Below are positions 61,855 through 64,000 of a stretch of 64,000 nt of DNA, one piece after another (within the stretch, counting starts at the first letter, position 1; every line of letters begins with the position of its first letter). The translations under genes were made by a program, and so were the position numbers. This DNA comes from Mycolicibacterium novocastrense (GTDB lineage: Bacteria; Actinomycetota; Actinomycetes; Mycobacteriales; Mycobacteriaceae): assembly GCF_001570485.1 (NCBI RefSeq), contig NZ_BCTA01000069.1, positions 62,001 through 126,000 of the forward strand, in the 5' to 3' direction. The notes under the pieces are model-generated. The model saw only the letters and a program-made list of their open reading frames with translations. It searched no databases and had not been told where the DNA came from.

Positions 61855-61877
61855 CGTTGGCCGGTGGGCTTGCGACG

Positions 61878-61883
61878 TAGGCT
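61878..61883 (+). promoter_or_regulatory. -10 box of the PhnD-like gene
   Basis: TAGGCT seven bases before ATG 61891, consistent with a leaderless transcript. It supports that start over the GTG at 61864. Confidence 0.45.
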
Positions 61884-61890
61884 CGCGGCA

Positions 61891-62616
61891 ATGTTGAGCT
61901 TCGTCGTGGATCGAAACCTCGGCCTGCCCGCCTGCGACGAGCCGTGGACCACACTTCTCGCGGCAGCCGGGATCACCGCGACCGAGAGCACCGACCTCGC
62001 GGGCATCGACCGGGCGCTGGCGCACCATCAGCCGGACATCGCGTATGTCCCGGCACCCAGCCTGCACCGCTTGCTCCGAAGCGGTGATGACCATTACCGC
62101 GGCCTGGCGATCGCAACGTCGAAGTTCACCGGCGAGCCCCGCCAGACCAGCGTGCTCGTGGTCCGCCGCGACGACCCGGCTACCGGACTGGACAACCTGG
62201 CCGGCGCGCAATGCGGTTACATCAACACGTCGTGCACATCGAGCTACTTCGCTCCCGCCATTCTGTTCACCGGGCAGCCCCCGATGCATTTCGTTGCGGT
62301 TCCCCCCTGGCAGGGACAGATCGACGCCGTTGTCGCCGGCCGGGTCCGGGCGACGATGGTCCTCGAGGATGTATGGAAAACCACACCCGAGAACGCGTCG
62401 ACGACCAGGATCGTCGCTCGATACGACAACTGCAGGCCGCCGGTCGTCCTCGTCAGCGAATCACTCGACAAAGCCTCCTGTGCAACGCTTCTCGAAGCTC
62501 TGATCACCTGGGCGCCCGACTGGAAGGGCGTGTACGGCGCCTTCAAGCCGTTTTACTACGCCGACGTGCACGGGTTCTTCCACGATCTCGACCAGGTGAC
62601 GGAGTGCTCCCGATGA
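61891..62616 (+). CDS. PhnD-like substrate-binding fold protein without signal peptide
   Basis: 241 residues. Pattern of type 2 periplasmic binding proteins of the phosphonate/phosphate class (ATSKFTGEPRQTSVLVVRRD, LAGAQCGYINTSCTSSYFAP, GQIDAVVAGRVRATMVLEDV). No signal peptide or lipobox is seen, so it seems cytoplasmic, and no ABC permease is nearby. It is coupled to aspB by ATGA. It may be an enzyme-like or sensor version of the fold; function unknown. Confidence 0.7.
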   Translation: MLSFVVDRNLGLPACDEPWTTLLAAAGITATESTDLAGIDRALAHHQPDIAYVPAPSLHRLLRSGDDHYRGLAIATSKFTGEPRQTSVLVVRRDDPATGLDNLAGAQCGYINTSCTSSYFAPAILFTGQPPMHFVAVPPWQGQIDAVVAGRVRATMVLEDVWKTTPENASTTRIVARYDNCRPPVVLVSESLDKASCATLLEALITWAPDWKGVYGAFKPFYYADVHGFFHDLDQVTECSR

Positions 62617-63767
62617 GCGTCGCTCTACGCGCGGGGATTCCGCCCTTCTACGTCATGGACGTGTGGCTGGCCGCCGCCGAACGGCAGCGCACCCACGGCG
62701 ACCTCGTCAACCTGTCGGCGGGCCAACCCAGCGCGGGCGCTCCTGCAGCCGTGCGGGCTGCGGCCAAGGAGGCGCTGGAGACCACCGTACTGGGCTATAC
62801 CGTCGCGCTCGGAATCCCGGAACTGCGCGCGGCCATCGCGCATTCATACCTGGATCGCCATGGGCTGCAGGTGGATCCGGATGACGTGGTCATCACCACG
62901 GGCTCGTCGGGTGGCTTCCTGCTGGCGTTCCTGGCCAGCTTCGACGTCGGCGACCGGGTGGCGATCGCCAGCCCGGGCTACCCCTGTTACCGAAACATCC
63001 TCTCCGCGCTGGGTTGCGAGGTCGTGGAGATACCCTGCGGCGCCGCAACCCGCTTCCAGCCGACGGTGCAGATGCTCGAGGAACTCGATCCGCCCCTACA
63101 CGGCGTCATCGTCGCCAGTCCCGCCAACCCGACCGGCACGGTGATCCCGCCGGACGAGCTCTCCGCGATCGCTTCCTGGTGCGCGTCGCGCGGGGTGCGC
63201 CTGATCAGCGACGAGGTGTACCACGGTCTGGTCTACGAGGGTGCTCCCGCCGTCAGCTGCGCCTGGGCGACATCGCGGGATTCGATTGTGGTGAACAGCT
63301 TCTCGAAATACTTCGCGATGACCGGCTGGCGGCTCGGCTGGCTGTTGGTGCCGAAGGAGCTGCAGCGGGCAGTCGACCGTCTCACCGGAAACTTCACCAT
63401 CTGCCCGCCGACTCTGCCGCAGTACGCCGCCGTCGCGGCGTTCACCCCGGAGTCCATCTCGGAGTCCGACGCGCTGCTGCACCACTACGCTGCCAACCGC
63501 GGGATGCTGCTCGACGGGCTCCGGGGCCTCGGTATCGACCGCCTGGCGCCGACCGATGGGGCGTTCTACGTCTACGCCGACGTCTCGCATCTGACCTCGG
63601 ATTCGCTGTCGTTCTGTTCGAAGTTGCTCGCCGACACAGGAGTCGCGATCGCACCGGGTATCGACTTCGACCCGACCCGCGGCGGATCCTTTGTCCGGCT
63701 GTCGTTCGCGGGTCCCTCGTCGGACATCGACGAGGCCGTGCGACGCATCGGCGCGTGGTTGGCCTGA
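62613..63767 (+). CDS. aspB: PLP-dependent aminotransferase AspB (Rv3565)
   Basis: 384 residues, fold type I aminotransferase. Schiff-base Lys232 in VNSFSKYFAMTGWRLGW, Asp200 in LISDEVYHG for the pyridine nitrogen, Asn172 in ASPANPTG. Amino donor and acceptor not determined. Translationally coupled to the PhnD-like gene. Its position after fadE33 is as in M. tuberculosis. Confidence 0.88.
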   Translation: MSVALRAGIPPFYVMDVWLAAAERQRTHGDLVNLSAGQPSAGAPAAVRAAAKEALETTVLGYTVALGIPELRAAIAHSYLDRHGLQVDPDDVVITTGSSGGFLLAFLASFDVGDRVAIASPGYPCYRNILSALGCEVVEIPCGAATRFQPTVQMLEELDPPLHGVIVASPANPTGTVIPPDELSAIASWCASRGVRLISDEVYHGLVYEGAPAVSCAWATSRDSIVVNSFSKYFAMTGWRLGWLLVPKELQRAVDRLTGNFTICPPTLPQYAAVAAFTPESISESDALLHHYAANRGMLLDGLRGLGIDRLAPTDGAFYVYADVSHLTSDSLSFCSKLLADTGVAIAPGIDFDPTRGGSFVRLSFAGPSSDIDEAVRRIGAWLA

Positions 63768-63780
63768 GGTTGCGCGCGGT

Positions 63781-64000
63781 ATGAGCGGCACCGCTGCGCG
63801 CGCACCGCTGTTGGCGGCCGGCTTCACCACGGCCTTCGGGGCACATGCCGTGGCCGGCATGCTCGGCACGACCACCACCGGCACCGCCGCCTCACTGCTG
63901 ACGCTCGGTGCGCTGCTCGCGATCTACGACGGGGCGGAGGTGGTGCTGAAGCCTGTTTTCGGGACACTGGCCGACCGCATCGGCGCGCGCACCGTGCTCA
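63781..64000 (+). CDS. MFS transporter, N-terminal part (cut by window edge)
   Basis: 73 residues visible from ATG 63781. Two hydrophobic helices and the MFS loop motif GTLADRIGART between helices 2 and 3. The rest is outside the window. Substrate unknown. It begins 13 bases after aspB. Confidence 0.7.
   Translation, partial: MSGTAARAPLLAAGFTTAFGAHAVAGMLGTTTTGTAASLLTLGALLAIYDGAEVVLKPVFGTLADRIGARTVL

Noticed and set aside
1..64000. tRNA, rRNA, CRISPR arrays and insertion sequences
   Set aside because: None were seen: no array-like regular repeats, no transposase-like proteins and no tRNA-like segments in the gaps I read.

Overview
The window is a high-GC actinobacterial chromosome segment. 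Gene content and order match the sterol-catabolism region of Mycobacterium (Rv3515c to Rv3565 in M. tuberculosis). The lack of PE/PPE genes and several non-tuberculosis insertions suggest a fast-growing mycobacterium (Mycolicibacterium type). This is inferred from recognised protein families and gene order; no search was run. Coding density is very high. Most genes start with GTG or ATG, and many adjacent genes overlap by 1-4 bases (ATGA/GTGA), so operon structure is clear.

Layout. 1-9.5 kb: fadD19 (cut by the window edge) and echA19, cyp142 with an acetoacetate-decarboxylase-like gene, an F420-type oxidoreductase, then an operon of a Cys-less DUF35 protein, ltp4, ltp3, a second F420-type oxidoreductase and a ketosteroid-isomerase-like protein (side chain, including C24-branched sterols). 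9.5-14.2 kb: MOSC protein, lipoprotein, gamma carbonic anhydrase, kshA (ring hydroxylation) and a His/Asp-rich protein, sensor-type lipoprotein. 14.2-17.3 kb: sulfotransferase-like, SDR and Rv3531c-like genes behind a perfect KstR site. 17.3-25.2 kb: accessory block (IclR regulator, exported proteins, a frameshifted SARP regulator, haemophore-like protein, RecQ helicase, FmdB/formamidase, DedA). 25.2-30.6 kb: hsaF-hsaG-hsaE, divergent from kstD and a MaoC hydratase. 30.5-34.3 kb: accessory block (PGRS-like protein without PE domain, MPT63-like antigen, membrane protein). 34.4-41.8 kb: cyp125-chsE1-chsE2-chsH2-chsH1-ltp2, divergent from fadA5. 41.8-47.9 kb: ddn, two SDRs, echA20, ipdA, ipdB, ipdC. 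47.9-51.4 kb: accessory block (SatD family, membrane proteins, alcohol dehydrogenase). 51.4-63.8 kb: fadA6, kstR2, a small type-VII-secretion-like module, ipdF, fadE30, fadD3, fadE31-33, a binding protein and aspB, then the start of an MFS gene.

How it works together. Seven exact matches to the KstR operator (TnnAACnnGTTnnA) stand before side-chain and ring-A/B genes, and three exact matches to the KstR2 operator (AnCAAGnnCTTGnT) stand before ring-C/D (HIP) genes. The cytochromes P450 oxidise the terminal carbon, FadD19 activates it, EchA19/FadA5 and the Ltp aldolases shorten the chain, and ChsE1-ChsE2, ChsH1-ChsH2 and Ltp2 remove the last propionyl unit. KshA and KstD open ring B; HsaE/F/G finish ring A. 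FadD3, FadE30-33, IpdF, IpdC, EchA20, IpdAB and FadA6 degrade rings C and D.

The most interesting non-catabolic content is at the three places where M. tuberculosis carries PPE genes: here they hold other regulatory, exported or secretion-related genes, including an EspC-like protein, a glycine-zipper protein and a six-helix membrane protein that together look like a secreted effector with a protective partner.
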